Notes: generated by a model not told the origin, from the letters alone. Counted from the stretch's first letter, positions 37,176 through 46,406 are shown. The stretch is DNA of 64,000 nucleotides from Rhizobium sp. WSM4643 (GCF_025152745.1 NZ_CP104041.1:310001-374000); one strand, 5' to 3'. Numbers and translations: made by a program.

Positions 37176-38108
37176 ATGTCGATGGCGAATTCGGAGGACA
37201 GGCGCGGGCCGATCTCTTCGCTCCTGCAGAACAACAATGTGCTCGGCTTCCTGTTCATGCTGCCGGCGGCAGTGTTCCTCGTCTGCTTTCTCACCTATCC
37301 GCTAGGGCTGGGCGTCTGGCTCGGCTTCACAGATACGAGGATCGGCCGCGACGGCATCTTCATCGGGCTGGAGAACTACCAATTCCTGATGGGCGACAGC
37401 GTCTTCTGGCTGTCGGTCTTCAACACCATTCTCTATACCTCCATCGCCTCGGTGCTGAAATTCGCGCTCGGCCTCTGGCTGGCGATGCTGCTCAACCAGC
37501 ACCTGCCGTTCAAATCCTTCTTCCGGGCAATCGTGCTGCTTCCCTGGGTGGTGCCGACGGTGCTTTCGGCGCTGGCCTTCTGGTGGATCTACGATTCCCA
37601 ATTCTCGATCATCTCCTGGTCGCTGATGCAGCTGGGGCTGATCAGCGGACCGATCAACTTCCTCGGCGACCCGATCAACGCGCGTATATCCGTCATCGTC
37701 GCCAACGTCTGGCGCGGCATTCCCTTTGTGGCGATCTCGCTGCTTGCGGGCTTGCAGACGATTCCGGCGTCGCTGCAGGAGGCCGCCTCGCTCGACGGCG
37801 CCACGAACTGGCAGCGTTTTCGCTATGTGACGCTGCCGATGCTGACACCGATCATCGCCGTCGTGATGACCTTCTCGGTGCTCTTCACCTTTACGGATTT
37901 CCAGCTCATCTACGTGCTGACGAAGGGTGGACCCGTCAACGCGACGCATCTGATGGCGACGCTATCGTTCCAACGCGGCATTCCGGGCGGTCAGCTCGGC
38001 GAGGGTGCGGCCATCGCGGTCGCCATGGTGCCCTTCCTGCTCGGCGCGATCATGTTCAGCTTCTTCGGCCTGCAGCGGCGCAAATGGCAACAGGGCGGCC
38101 AGGATTAG
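37176..38108 (+). CDS. ABC transporter permease (MalF type)
   Basis: The 310-residue membrane protein has several hydrophobic helices and the EAA loop (ASLQEAASLDGATNWQRFRYVTLPMLTPII). A GGGAG site precedes the ATG at 37176; a second ATG two codons later is possible. It forms the inner-membrane channel with the next permease. Confidence 0.88.
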   Translation: MSMANSEDRRGPISSLLQNNNVLGFLFMLPAAVFLVCFLTYPLGLGVWLGFTDTRIGRDGIFIGLENYQFLMGDSVFWLSVFNTILYTSIASVLKFALGLWLAMLLNQHLPFKSFFRAIVLLPWVVPTVLSALAFWWIYDSQFSIISWSLMQLGLISGPINFLGDPINARISVIVANVWRGIPFVAISLLAGLQTIPASLQEAASLDGATNWQRFRYVTLPMLTPIIAVVMTFSVLFTFTDFQLIYVLTKGGPVNATHLMATLSFQRGIPGGQLGEGAAIAVAMVPFLLGAIMFSFFGLQRRKWQQGGQD

Positions 38109-38119
38109 GGAGAACAACG

Positions 38120-39019
38120 ATGTCGATAAATTCAAACGCCGCCGATCAGGTCGTGACCGACAATGCCGAAGGCATGAGCTATCTGAACCGTCTGCCGCGG
38201 CGGATCGTGATGCTCTACCTGCCGATGGCCGTCTTCGTCTTCGTGCTGCTCTTCCCGTTCTATTGGATGGCGATCACCGCGGTGAAGCCGAATGAGCAGC
38301 TCACCGACTACAGCAACTACAGCCCCTTCTGGGTGGTGGGACCGACACTCGAGCACATCAAATACCTGTTCCTCGAGACATCCTATCCGGGCTGGCTGTG
38401 GAACACGATGCTGGTCGCGGTCTGCTCCACCTTTCTCTCGCTGGTGGCCTCAGTCTTCGGCGCCTATGCCATCGAGCGCGTCCGCTTCACCGGCTCCCGC
38501 TCGGTCGGCCTGGTGATCTTCCTTGCCTATCTCGTGCCGCCGTCGATCCTCTTCATCCCGCTTGCCTTCATTGTCTTCAAGCTCGGGATCTACGACTCGC
38601 GGCTGGCGCTGATCTTCACCTATCCGACCTTCCTCATTCCCTTCTGCACCTGGTTGCTGATGGGCTATTTCCGCTCGATCCCCTTCGAGCTGGAGGAAAG
38701 CGCTCTGGTGGATGGCGCCAACAGATGGCAGATTCTCACCAAAATCATCCTGCCGCTCGCCGTGCCCGGGCTGATTTCCGCCGGGATCTTCGCCTTCACG
38801 CTGTCCTGGAACGAATTCATCTACGCGCTGACTTTCATTCAGTCCTCGGAAAACAAAACCATCCCGGTCGGCGTGCTGACCGAACTGGTGCGCGGCGACG
38901 TCTTCGAATGGGGATCGCTGATGGCGGGCGCGCTGTTCGGCTCGCTCCCGGTGGTCATCCTCTACTCGTTCTTCGTGGACTACTACGTCTCATCGATGAC
39001 CGGTGCAGTGAAAGAATAG
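38120..39019 (+). CDS. ABC transporter permease (MalG type)
   Basis: The 299-residue membrane protein has an N-terminal cytoplasmic segment, a first helix (MLYLPMAVFVFVLLFPFYWM), and the EAA loop (FELEESALVDGANRWQILTKIILPLAVPGLI). It starts 11 bases after the previous permease. The importer operon ends here; the next gene is on the opposite strand. Confidence 0.88.
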   Translation: MSINSNAADQVVTDNAEGMSYLNRLPRRIVMLYLPMAVFVFVLLFPFYWMAITAVKPNEQLTDYSNYSPFWVVGPTLEHIKYLFLETSYPGWLWNTMLVAVCSTFLSLVASVFGAYAIERVRFTGSRSVGLVIFLAYLVPPSILFIPLAFIVFKLGIYDSRLALIFTYPTFLIPFCTWLLMGYFRSIPFELEESALVDGANRWQILTKIILPLAVPGLISAGIFAFTLSWNEFIYALTFIQSSENKTIPVGVLTELVRGDVFEWGSLMAGALFGSLPVVILYSFFVDYYVSSMTGAVKE

Positions 39020-39211
39020 CACGTGGCTGGATCTTGTTGACGGTCGGCGCATTGCCCGCAGTATGGGGACGGCCATACCGTCTGCTCGCGCCGCTTGTTG
39101 ACCGGCGTTCCAGTACAGCAGCCTCGCTTACTGGAAACAAGCTGAATTTGGCTTCACAAGGTTTGCATTGTCGGCAGGTTCTGAATGCCAGACCTGCCGA
39201 CAATCTGGCCG

Positions 39212-40495
39212 TCAATCAGCCTTTTTGCGATATAGCAACGTCATGAGTGCGAGCACGCATCCCAAGGCTCCTACCGATGCGAAGATGTAGAAGTTCCACT
39301 GCGGAGCCAGGCCCGCACCCAGAACCGCACCGCCGATAGCCGGTCCTATCATGCCGCCGATACGACCGATGCCGAGCGAGAAGCCAAGGCCGGTTCCGCG
39401 GATTTCGACAGGATAGAGATTTCCAACGAGAATGTTGGCGAGGATCTGGGTGCCGATCGTTCCCGTACCGGCAAGTGCGACGAGACCATAGACCTGGAGG
39501 CCCTGATCCATCTGCGTCAGCAACCAGATCGAGCAGGCTCCGAGAAGAAACATACCTGCCACGACAATTTTGACATTTCCGCGGTCGGCAATCCTTGCGC
39601 CGATCAGGAGGCCGACGGCGGCTCCGAGATTGAGCGTTACGGAGAAGAGGAGAGCAGAACCGAGGTCATAGCCCATCTTGTTCATGATGGTCGGAAGCCA
39701 GTTCACCATGCCGAATGTCAGCAGAAGCGAACAGAAGTGGATGCTCCATGCGTTTAATGTCGGCAGCAGGCGACCTTCGGAAAACAGCGACCGGATGCCG
39801 ACCTGGCGTAACGCAGCAGGCCTGGCGACGGCATTGGGCAGCCCGTACTGGTTTGCAATTTGGTTGGCTTCGGTCTGACGGTTCTTCGTTGCCAGCCATT
39901 CGGGGGACTCGGGGATGAGCCGGATGAAGAAAGACAGAAGCAGGATCGGTGCGCCGCCGATAATCATCAGTGGCCGCCATCCGTATTCCTGAATCAACAG
40001 CATTCCGAGCATGCCCGAGATGATGCCGCCGGCCAGGTAACCCAGAAGAGCAATCGAATAGGCCATTGCCTTCCGCTTCGGCGGAGAAAACTCGATGATC
40101 AAAGCGGTTACGGTTGGAAAAAGAGCGCCAAGACCCAGGCCGGCGAGAAAGCGTGTTCCCTCGAAAACGAGAAAGTTCGGCGCAAGACCGCTGCCGATCA
40201 TCATCACGGAAAAGCTCAACAGACTGCCGATGATGACCTTGCGACGACCTATCCTGTCAGCAAGTGTTCCGGCAACGAGAGCGCCCAGCAGCATCCCGAA
40301 CAGGGTGATGGAGGCAGCCCGTCCGACCATGCCCGGCGTCAGGCCCCAACTGGCTTTACCGAGCAACGCCGGCGCGACTGCGCCGTAAACGATCAGGTCA
40401 TAGCCGTCGAACAGGATCAGCAGACCGCAAAGGGCAATGATGATATTCGGGCTGCGAACACGTTCATTGATAATAGCGAGATCTTGTATGGCCAA
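39212..40495 (-). CDS. graK: MFS aromatic-acid transporter, GraK-like
   Basis: The 427-residue protein is a 12-helix major facilitator of the aromatic acid:H+ symporter (AAHS, PcaK-like) family, with LFDGYDLIVYGAVAPAL in helix 1 and GTLADRIGRRKVII between helices 2 and 3. A TTG start at 40495 is preferred because GGGGAGGG lies just upstream; an ATG six codons earlier (40513) lacks a ribosome-binding site. Its position beside graR and the gra operon suggests uptake of gamma-resorcylate (2,6-dihydroxybenzoate), as proposed for graK of Rhizobium sp. MTP-10005. Confidence 0.82.
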   Translation of the reverse strand: MAIQDLAIINERVRSPNIIIALCGLLILFDGYDLIVYGAVAPALLGKASWGLTPGMVGRAASITLFGMLLGALVAGTLADRIGRRKVIIGSLLSFSVMMIGSGLAPNFLVFEGTRFLAGLGLGALFPTVTALIIEFSPPKRKAMAYSIALLGYLAGGIISGMLGMLLIQEYGWRPLMIIGGAPILLLSFFIRLIPESPEWLATKNRQTEANQIANQYGLPNAVARPAALRQVGIRSLFSEGRLLPTLNAWSIHFCSLLLTFGMVNWLPTIMNKMGYDLGSALLFSVTLNLGAAVGLLIGARIADRGNVKIVVAGMFLLGACSIWLLTQMDQGLQVYGLVALAGTGTIGTQILANILVGNLYPVEIRGTGLGFSLGIGRIGGMIGPAIGGAVLGAGLAPQWNFYIFASVGALGCVLALMTLLYRKKAD

Positions 40496-40676
40496 TTTTC
40501 CCTCCCCATACATTTGCGTACAGGAAGTACGCTCCTGCCAGCGGCAGGTCCGCGTCGATCCGTGTACAAATCTCCTGGATCGTTGCCGGCGTGGTTCCTC
40601 CCAGCGCCAGACTCACCCGCAAACGGGCTATGTCAAGACAACGATGACACGCTATTAAATACTTGCGAATAAAATA

Positions 40677-40690
40677 TTTGCAACTGCAAA
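40677..40690. promoter_or_regulatory. Candidate GraR operator upstream of graK
   Basis: TTTGCAACTGCAAA is a palindrome (TTTGCA-AC-TGCAAA) between the graR stop and graK start. Its core matches TTGCAAATGCAA in front of graD. On the minus strand, TTGCAA overlapping it and TATTTA 16 bases further could form the graK promoter. Confidence 0.55.
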
Positions 40691-40694
40691 CTTT

Positions 40695-41147
40695 TCAGCT
40701 CGCAACTTTTCCCTTTCCGGACATTGCCGGCAGGTTGCTGTGCATGCGGCGCAGCGCCTTCTTCAGGGCTGCGACCTCCTCGTCCGACATGTCCTGGACC
40801 GCAGTGCGTTCAAGCTCGACGGCAAGCGGCATGAGCCTTTCCGTCAGCGCCTCGCCCTGGGGGGTCAGCTTCACGATGACGATGCGGCCGTTATCTTCCG
40901 GCCGTGTTCGCGATACCAGCTTGCGCTTGGCCAGTGTGCCGACGAGGCGCGAAAGCGTCGAAATCTCGACAGAGACGACGTCGGCGAGATCCCCCAGGGT
41001 GCTTTCCCGGCGCTCCTTGAGCATGGCCAGAACCCGGTACATCGCCACGCTGAGATTATCTTCGGCGATTCTCTGCGCGAATACCTCGGCTATCCGCACG
41101 CCGGCGCGATTGAGAAGATAGGGAACGGAATCGGTAAGTTTGTACAT
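40695..41147 (-). CDS. graR: MarR-family regulator, GraR-like
   Basis: The 150-residue protein has the MarR winged-helix layout: YRVLAMLKERRESTLGDLADVVSVEISTLSRLVGTLAKRKLVSRTRPEDNGRIVIVKLTPQGEAL, with the wing around EDNGR. It lies divergent from graD and upstream of graK, as in the known gra cluster. It is likely a repressor released by gamma-resorcylate. Matching palindromes occur in the graD promoter and before graK. Confidence 0.85.
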   Translation of the reverse strand: MYKLTDSVPYLLNRAGVRIAEVFAQRIAEDNLSVAMYRVLAMLKERRESTLGDLADVVSVEISTLSRLVGTLAKRKLVSRTRPEDNGRIVIVKLTPQGEALTERLMPLAVELERTAVQDMSDEEVAALKKALRRMHSNLPAMSGKGKVAS

Positions 41148-41291
41148 GTCTCTGTCTGCTGGCGGGATTCGGCTTGCTGGGGGCTCTCTCCGACATGCAC
41201 CTAAATTACCGGGATGACAACACGATTGGCTTTCAGTCGCCGAGAAGGGCTGGGTAGATCAAGCATTTTCCAGCTGATTGTTAAATTTGCG

Positions 41292-41319
41292 TTGACAACA
41301 GTTGCAAATGCAATAATCT
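41292..41319 (+). promoter_or_regulatory. graD promoter with embedded GraR-type palindrome
   Basis: TTGACA at 41292-41297 and TAATCT at 41314-41319, 16 bases apart, form a good sigma-70-like promoter for graDAFCBE. The palindrome TTGCA-AA-TGCAA at 41302-41313 fills the spacer, so a bound MarR repressor would block polymerase. The same palindrome core occurs at 40677-40690 before graK. Confidence 0.65.
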
Positions 41320-41347
41320 AGATGCCAAGGAGACACGGGAGGAAATC

Positions 41348-41887
41348 ATGTCTGCCACTGCTGCCCTCGGCATAGCGCCGGCCCCCGCACCGATCAGCGA
41401 TGCGTTTCGATCGACCATGCGCCGTTTCCCGGCGACGGTGACGGTCATTTCTGCTTGTCGCAACGGCGCGGATCATGGAATGACGGCGACCGCCGTCACA
41501 TCACTTTCGATGGATCCGCCATCTCTCATCATCTGCCTGAACAATCGCACCTACCTGCATAACATGCTGCTCGAAGTGCCGGAATTCGCAGTCAGCATTC
41601 TGACCGACAGGCAGGCAGCCGTATCGGAAGGTTTCAGCGGCAAGATTGCGCCTGAGCGTCGGTTCGACGCTGCCGATTGGGTTCGCCATGAGCGCGGCAT
41701 GATGGTGCTGGGCTCCGCTCATGCCTCTGTTGTCTGCCGCCGCATGGGCGCAGTTCCCTATGGAACGCACACCATCTTCATCGGGCAGGTGGTGGATACA
41801 CGCCATTCCGAAAACACAATCGCACTGATGTACGAGAATTCGAAATATTGCGCGCCACAGCACGCGCTTCCTGCATCCCAGAACTGA
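41348..41887 (+). CDS. graD: Resorcinol hydroxylase, flavin reductase component
   Basis: The 179-residue protein is of the HpaC/flavin-reductase-like family: FRSTMRRFPATVTVISACRNGADHGMTATAVTSLSMDPPSLIICLNN ... FAVSILTDRQAAVSEGFSG ... PYGTHTIFIGQVVDTR. It should supply reduced flavin to the oxygenase encoded ten bases downstream. A GGGAGGAAATC site precedes the ATG. It is first gene of the gra operon, as in Rhizobium sp. MTP-10005. Confidence 0.88.
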   Translation: MSATAALGIAPAPAPISDAFRSTMRRFPATVTVISACRNGADHGMTATAVTSLSMDPPSLIICLNNRTYLHNMLLEVPEFAVSILTDRQAAVSEGFSGKIAPERRFDAADWVRHERGMMVLGSAHASVVCRRMGAVPYGTHTIFIGQVVDTRHSENTIALMYENSKYCAPQHALPASQN

Positions 41888-41897
41888 AGGTAGTTCC

Positions 41898-43130
41898 ATG
41901 AACCATACAGCCGCCCTGTTTCCCGCCTCGGCGCGGGTCAAGACCGCATGCCTTGCAGATCGCATCGCCCCGATACTGGACGAAATCCGGGCCGGCGCGC
42001 GCGATACCGAAAAATCCGGCCGTGTGCCGGCGCGCTCCATCGATCTGCTGCGCTCCGCCGGCTATTTCGATATCGTCAAGCCTGCCCGCTTTGGCGGCGA
42101 CCAAGGATCCTTTGCCGAGCTTGTCGATGCAAATATCGAACTGTCGGCGGCCTGCGCCTCCACCGGCTGGGTTGCCGGTCTTCTTTCCGCGCATCAATGG
42201 TTGCTTGCCATGTTCGATGAAAGGGTTCAACAGGACGTGTGGGGCAGCGATCCGGATGCGCTGCTCTGCGGTTCCTATGCGCCGGTCCGCATGGCGGAAC
42301 GCGTCGAGGGTGGTTTCCGGCTATCCGGCGATTGGGCCTTTGCGAGCGGATGTGAAAACGCGCAATGGGCGCTCTGTGCGGCAATCATTCCGCCAAATCG
42401 CGAGGGGGAACGTCCTCTTCCGGCGTTCCTTCTGGTTCCTGCCAGCGATTATACCATTGACGAGACTTGGGATGTGGTGGGCCTCGCGGGCACCGGCTCA
42501 AAAAGCCTGATCCTCAAGGATGTCTTCGTTCCGGAATACCGCATTCTGAGCTTTCCGGATGCGACCTCCGGCAGGACGCCGGGCGGACGTGGCTACGAGG
42601 GTATCGGCCTTTTCAACATTCCGCTGCTCATGGGGGTTCCGTTCTGCCTCGGCAGCGCAGCCGTCGGTGCGGCGAAGGGCGCCCTGGAGAGCTACATCGA
42701 CCACATGGGGGCCCGTGTGACACGCGGTGCAGTGGCCGGCGGCAACAACAAGATTGCTGAATTTCCGACGATCCAGCTTCGCGTGGCGGAAGCCTCCGCA
42801 TCCGTGGATGCCGCCCGCGAAATCATTCTGCGGGATATTGCCCGGGCGCAGCAACTGGCCCAGGCCCGCGAGGATGGCACCGGCGAGATCACCGAAGAAG
42901 ATCGCATTCTCGCCCGCCGCAGCCAGTCCTTTGCGGTCAGCCTGGCCCTTCGGGCCGTGGAGGCACTCAATGCATCGACAGGCGGCCTCGGCCTCCAGAT
43001 GTCCAACCCCGTCCAGCGGGCATGGCGTGATGCAAATGCCGTCGGACGCCATATTTCCATGAATTGGGATGCCGTCGGCACCATGGCCGGCCAGCAACTG
43101 CTCGGCCTTCCGCCCAAGGGACAATTCTGA
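41898..43130 (+). CDS. graA: Resorcinol hydroxylase, oxygenase component
   Basis: The 410-residue protein is a group D two-component flavin monooxygenase with the acyl-CoA-dehydrogenase fold: GYFDIVKPARFGGDQGSF, ACASTGWVAGLLSAHQW, GFRLSGDWAFASGCENAQW, and VVGLAGTGSKSLILKDVFVP. It should hydroxylate resorcinol to hydroxyquinol with reduced flavin from GraD. Position between graD and graF, and the decarboxylase downstream, support the specific assignment over other phenol hydroxylases of the family. Confidence 0.87.
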   Translation: MNHTAALFPASARVKTACLADRIAPILDEIRAGARDTEKSGRVPARSIDLLRSAGYFDIVKPARFGGDQGSFAELVDANIELSAACASTGWVAGLLSAHQWLLAMFDERVQQDVWGSDPDALLCGSYAPVRMAERVEGGFRLSGDWAFASGCENAQWALCAAIIPPNREGERPLPAFLLVPASDYTIDETWDVVGLAGTGSKSLILKDVFVPEYRILSFPDATSGRTPGGRGYEGIGLFNIPLLMGVPFCLGSAAVGAAKGALESYIDHMGARVTRGAVAGGNNKIAEFPTIQLRVAEASASVDAAREIILRDIARAQQLAQAREDGTGEITEEDRILARRSQSFAVSLALRAVEALNASTGGLGLQMSNPVQRAWRDANAVGRHISMNWDAVGTMAGQQLLGLPPKGQF

Positions 43131-43177
43131 TCCGCCATCCGCAGTATTTCGATTTAAGACAGGAAAGAGATCATATC

Positions 43178-44158
43178 GTGCAAGGCAAGATCGCGCTTGA
43201 AGAACATTTCGCCATCCCCGAGACGCTGCAGGATTCGGCAGGATTCGTGCCGGGCGACTACTGGACGGAACTGTCAGCCCGTCTCCTGGATATCCACGAC
43301 AAGCGTCTGCGGTTGATGGATGCCCACGGCATCGAGAAGATGATCCTGTCGCTGAACGCTCCGGCTGTCCAAGCAATCCCGGATAAGGCAAAGGCCCTGG
43401 ATATTGCCCGACGCGCCAATGACTTTCTGGCGGAGCAATGCGTCAAGAACCCGAACCGTTTCCTGGGATTTGCAGCATTGCCCCTGCAGGATCCGGATGC
43501 AGCTGCGCAGGAATTGCAGCGCTGCGTGACGACGATGGGTTTCGTCGGCGCGCTGGTCAATGGCTTCTCCCAGGAAGGCGACGGAACGACGCCGCTATAT
43601 TACGACCTGCCGCAATATCGTCCATTCTGGGCCGAAGTCGAAAGGCTCAACGTTCCCTTCTATCTGCATCCGCGCAACCCGCTGCCGGAGGACAGCCGGA
43701 TCTATGCTGGCCATTCCTGGCTGATGGGCCCGACATGGGCCTTCGCCCAGGAGACCGCCGTTCATGCGCTGCGCTTGATGGGATCCGGGCTGTTTGACGA
43801 GCATCCGGCTTTGCGGATCATCGTTGGTCACATGGGCGAGGGGCTGCCATACATGATGTGGCGCATCGACAACCGGAATGCGTGGGTCAAGGTGGAGAAG
43901 AACTATCCGGCCAAACGCCCGATTGCCGATTATTTCAACGAGAATTTTTATATCACGACGTCGGGAAACTTCCGCACGCAATCGCTTATCGATGCAATGC
44001 TGGAAATCGGAGCGGACCGAATTCTGTTCTCGACAGACTGGCCATTCGAAAACGTCGACCATGCTGCAAACTGGTTCGACAGCACGACCATCTCCGAAGC
44101 CGACCGCCTGAAGATTGGTCGCACCAACGCGGTTTCACTCTTCAAACTCGATCGATAG
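43178..44158 (+). CDS. graF: Gamma-resorcylate (2,6-dihydroxybenzoate) decarboxylase
   Basis: The 326-residue amidohydrolase-fold enzyme starts with GTG at 43178 after AGGAAAGAG, giving QGKIALEEHF at the N terminus. The catalytic and metal residues known for this decarboxylase are all at expected positions: E8, H10, H164 (FYLHPRN) and D287 (STDWPFEN). Much of the sequence (GFVGALVNGFSQEGD, MGPTWAFAQETAVHALRLM, GHMGEGLPYMMWRID) closely matches the Rhizobium enzyme I remember. It reversibly converts gamma-resorcylate to resorcinol. Confidence 0.93.
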   Translation: MQGKIALEEHFAIPETLQDSAGFVPGDYWTELSARLLDIHDKRLRLMDAHGIEKMILSLNAPAVQAIPDKAKALDIARRANDFLAEQCVKNPNRFLGFAALPLQDPDAAAQELQRCVTTMGFVGALVNGFSQEGDGTTPLYYDLPQYRPFWAEVERLNVPFYLHPRNPLPEDSRIYAGHSWLMGPTWAFAQETAVHALRLMGSGLFDEHPALRIIVGHMGEGLPYMMWRIDNRNAWVKVEKNYPAKRPIADYFNENFYITTSGNFRTQSLIDAMLEIGADRILFSTDWPFENVDHAANWFDSTTISEADRLKIGRTNAVSLFKLDR

Positions 44159-44159
44159 C

Positions 44160-45218
44160 ATGGTTGCACCTTTCAAATACACGGGCAGCGCGGCCCAGAT
44201 CTTCTTCGGGAGCGGCTCGTTGAACCGTCTCGCCGATGCAATGACTGGGCAGGGCCGCAAGCGCGCCCTGATCCTATCGACCCCGCACCAGAAAGCGGAA
44301 GCTGAACGGATCGCTGCATCTCTCGGCCCGCTTGCGGCGGGACTGTTCCACCATGCGACGATGCATACGCCGGTCAATGTGACCGAGCGCGCGATGGCGA
44401 CATATAACGCAGCCGGTGCCGATTGCGTCGTCGCGATCGGCGGCGGATCGACGATCGGTCTCGGCAAGGCAATCGCCTATCGCAACGACGCTCTGCAAAT
44501 CGTGGTAGCGACGACCTATGCGGGGTCGGAGGTTACACCGATCCTCGGCCAGACCGAGAACGGGCAGAAGACCACGGTCCGCGGGGCCGGCATCCTGCCC
44601 GAAGTGGTGATCTACGACCCCGAATTGACATTGGGATTGCCGGTCAACATGAGTGTCAGCAGCGGACTGAATGCAATGGCGCATGCGGTCGAAGGTCTCT
44701 ACGCACGGGACCGCAATCCCATTTCGTCGATGATGGCGGTCGAGGGCCTGCGCGCGCTGAAGCAGGCTTTACCTCAAATCGTCAATGCACCTGGGGATAT
44801 CGAGTCGCGAAGCGAAGCGCTTTACGGCTCCTGGCTGTGCGGCACGGTGCTCGGAGCGGTTGGAATGGCCTTGCATCACAAGCTTTGCCATACGCTGGGC
44901 GGTAGCTTCGATCTGCCGCATGCGGAAACCCATGCGATCATTCTTCCCCATTCTGCTGCCTATAACGCGGAGGCCGCAATGGATGCGCTAGAGCCCGCTG
45001 CCTATCTTTTCGGCGGCTCGCTGGGCGGCGGTCTTTATGATTTTGCTGCTTCGATCGGCGCCCCCATGGCGCTGCGAGATCTGGGCATGAAGGAAGCCGA
45101 TCTGGACCGTGCGGCGGAACTCGCCGAGCAGAACCCTTACTGGAACCCGCGGCCCATCGAACGGGAAGCGATCCGGGCCTTGTTGCAGAGCGCCTGGGAG
45201 GGCGCGCGGCCACGTTAA
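44160..45218 (+). CDS. graC: Maleylacetate reductase
   Basis: The 352-residue protein belongs to the iron-containing alcohol dehydrogenase family: VAIGGGSTIGLGKAIAYR for NAD(P)H binding, VATTYAGSEVTPILGQTENGQKTT, and histidine-rich ALHHKLCHTLGGSFDLPHAETHA. These are characteristic of maleylacetate reductases. It reduces maleylacetate to 3-oxoadipate, the last dedicated step before the beta-ketoadipate route. Its ATG begins one base after the graF stop, so the two are tightly coupled. Confidence 0.9.
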   Translation: MVAPFKYTGSAAQIFFGSGSLNRLADAMTGQGRKRALILSTPHQKAEAERIAASLGPLAAGLFHHATMHTPVNVTERAMATYNAAGADCVVAIGGGSTIGLGKAIAYRNDALQIVVATTYAGSEVTPILGQTENGQKTTVRGAGILPEVVIYDPELTLGLPVNMSVSSGLNAMAHAVEGLYARDRNPISSMMAVEGLRALKQALPQIVNAPGDIESRSEALYGSWLCGTVLGAVGMALHHKLCHTLGGSFDLPHAETHAIILPHSAAYNAEAAMDALEPAAYLFGGSLGGGLYDFAASIGAPMALRDLGMKEADLDRAAELAEQNPYWNPRPIEREAIRALLQSAWEGARPR

Positions 45219-45237
45219 CGCTTAGGAGGATGGCCAC

Positions 45238-46086
45238 GTGCCTGAATATTTCAGCGAAGAGAGATCCGCGGAAGCTGTCAACTCGCGGATGGGGCAGGAC
45301 ATTAATCCACGTCTGGCCGAAATCATGGCGTCGCTTGTCAAGCACCTGCATGCCTTTGCCAAGGATATCAGCCTGACCCCGGAGGAATGGGAGCTGGCCA
45401 TAGGCTTCCTGACCCGAACCGGCCATCTCTGCCATGACGAGCGACAGGAGTTCATCCTGCTGAGCGACACGCTGGGTTTCTCGATGCTGGTGGATGCGAT
45501 CAACAACCGGCGTCCGCCAGGCGCCACCGAAAATACAGTGTTCGGTCCGTTCCATGTCGAAGGGGCGCCTGTACGGCAGATGGGCGAAAACATCTCACTC
45601 GATGGCAAAGGCGAGAGCTGTCTCTTCGTCGGCCGAGTGCTGGATCTTGACGGCAATCCGATCGAGGGAGCCCGGATCGATGTATGGTCGGATAATTCCG
45701 ATGGGTTCTACGACGTCCAGCAGCCGGATATCCAGCCGAAGTGGAACAACCGGGGCATCTTCGTCACCGGCGCAGATGGCACCTATAGTTTCGTCGGCAT
45801 AAAGCCGGTTTCCTATCCGATCCCGGATGACGGCCCGGTCGGCCAGATGTTGACGTGCCTCGGCCGCCATCCCTACCGTCCTGCCCATACCCATTACCTG
45901 ATCACGGCTTCAGCTTATCAGAAGCTCGTAACCCACACTTTTGTCGGCGACGATCCCTATCTGGAATCCGATACGGTGTTTGGTGTGAAAAGCAGCCTGG
46001 TCGCGCCTTTCGAGCGTGTCGATCGTGCGACGGTCTGGCGCTCCGATTTCGATTTCGTGCTGACGCCAGGGGAGAATAGACAATGA
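45238..46086 (+). CDS. graB: Hydroxyquinol 1,2-dioxygenase
   Basis: The 282-residue intradiol dioxygenase starts at GTG 45238 behind TTAGGAGG; an ATG eight bases earlier is out of frame. The Fe(III) ligands are visible as Y158 (FYDVQ), Y193 (SYPIP), H217 and H219 (PAHTHY). The N-terminal helical dimerisation domain (FLTRTGHLCHDERQEFILLSDTLGFSMLVDAIN) and RPPGATENTVFGPF are typical of hydroxyquinol-specific members. It cleaves hydroxyquinol to maleylacetate. Its stop overlaps graE by four bases. Confidence 0.92.
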   Translation: MPEYFSEERSAEAVNSRMGQDINPRLAEIMASLVKHLHAFAKDISLTPEEWELAIGFLTRTGHLCHDERQEFILLSDTLGFSMLVDAINNRRPPGATENTVFGPFHVEGAPVRQMGENISLDGKGESCLFVGRVLDLDGNPIEGARIDVWSDNSDGFYDVQQPDIQPKWNNRGIFVTGADGTYSFVGIKPVSYPIPDDGPVGQMLTCLGRHPYRPAHTHYLITASAYQKLVTHTFVGDDPYLESDTVFGVKSSLVAPFERVDRATVWRSDFDFVLTPGENRQ

Positions 46087-46406
46087 TCGTTGCTCGCTAT
46101 GCGCTATCCGACCCCGGCAAGGCTGGCGAGCGTTCCCGATTGCTCGAGGAACACAAGGCCTATCTGAATGGCGCGGCGATCCGCATCTTGCTTTCCGGAC
46201 CTTCTGCACCGCCGGCGGAGGGCAAGGGTTCGACCGCCGTCGTGATCGCGGAAGTCGAAACGCTCGCCGAGTTCGAGGCGTTCAGTGCTGAAGATCCCTT
46301 CGTCCGCTCCGGTGTTTACCGCAGCATCGATGTATTCGAATGGCGGCCCACTTTGGGGCTTCTTCTGGCGAGGGGGATGCCTCGGTCGACAGATTGCTCA
46401 AGCTGA
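46083..46406 (+). CDS. graE: YciI-like protein GraE
   Basis: The 107-residue protein (IVARYALSDPGKAGERSRLLEEHKAYLNGAAIRILLSGPS ... FEAFSAEDPFVRSGVYRSIDVFEWRPT) has the YciI dimeric alpha-beta-barrel pattern with the conserved His in EEHKAYL and Asp in AEDPF. It overlaps graB (ATGA) and closes the operon, as graE does in the known cluster, where its role is unassigned to my knowledge. The last nine residues (RGMPRSTDCSS) look atypical for the family and may reflect a drifted 3' end. Confidence 0.8.
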   Translation: MIVARYALSDPGKAGERSRLLEEHKAYLNGAAIRILLSGPSAPPAEGKGSTAVVIAEVETLAEFEAFSAEDPFVRSGVYRSIDVFEWRPTLGLLLARGMPRSTDCSS

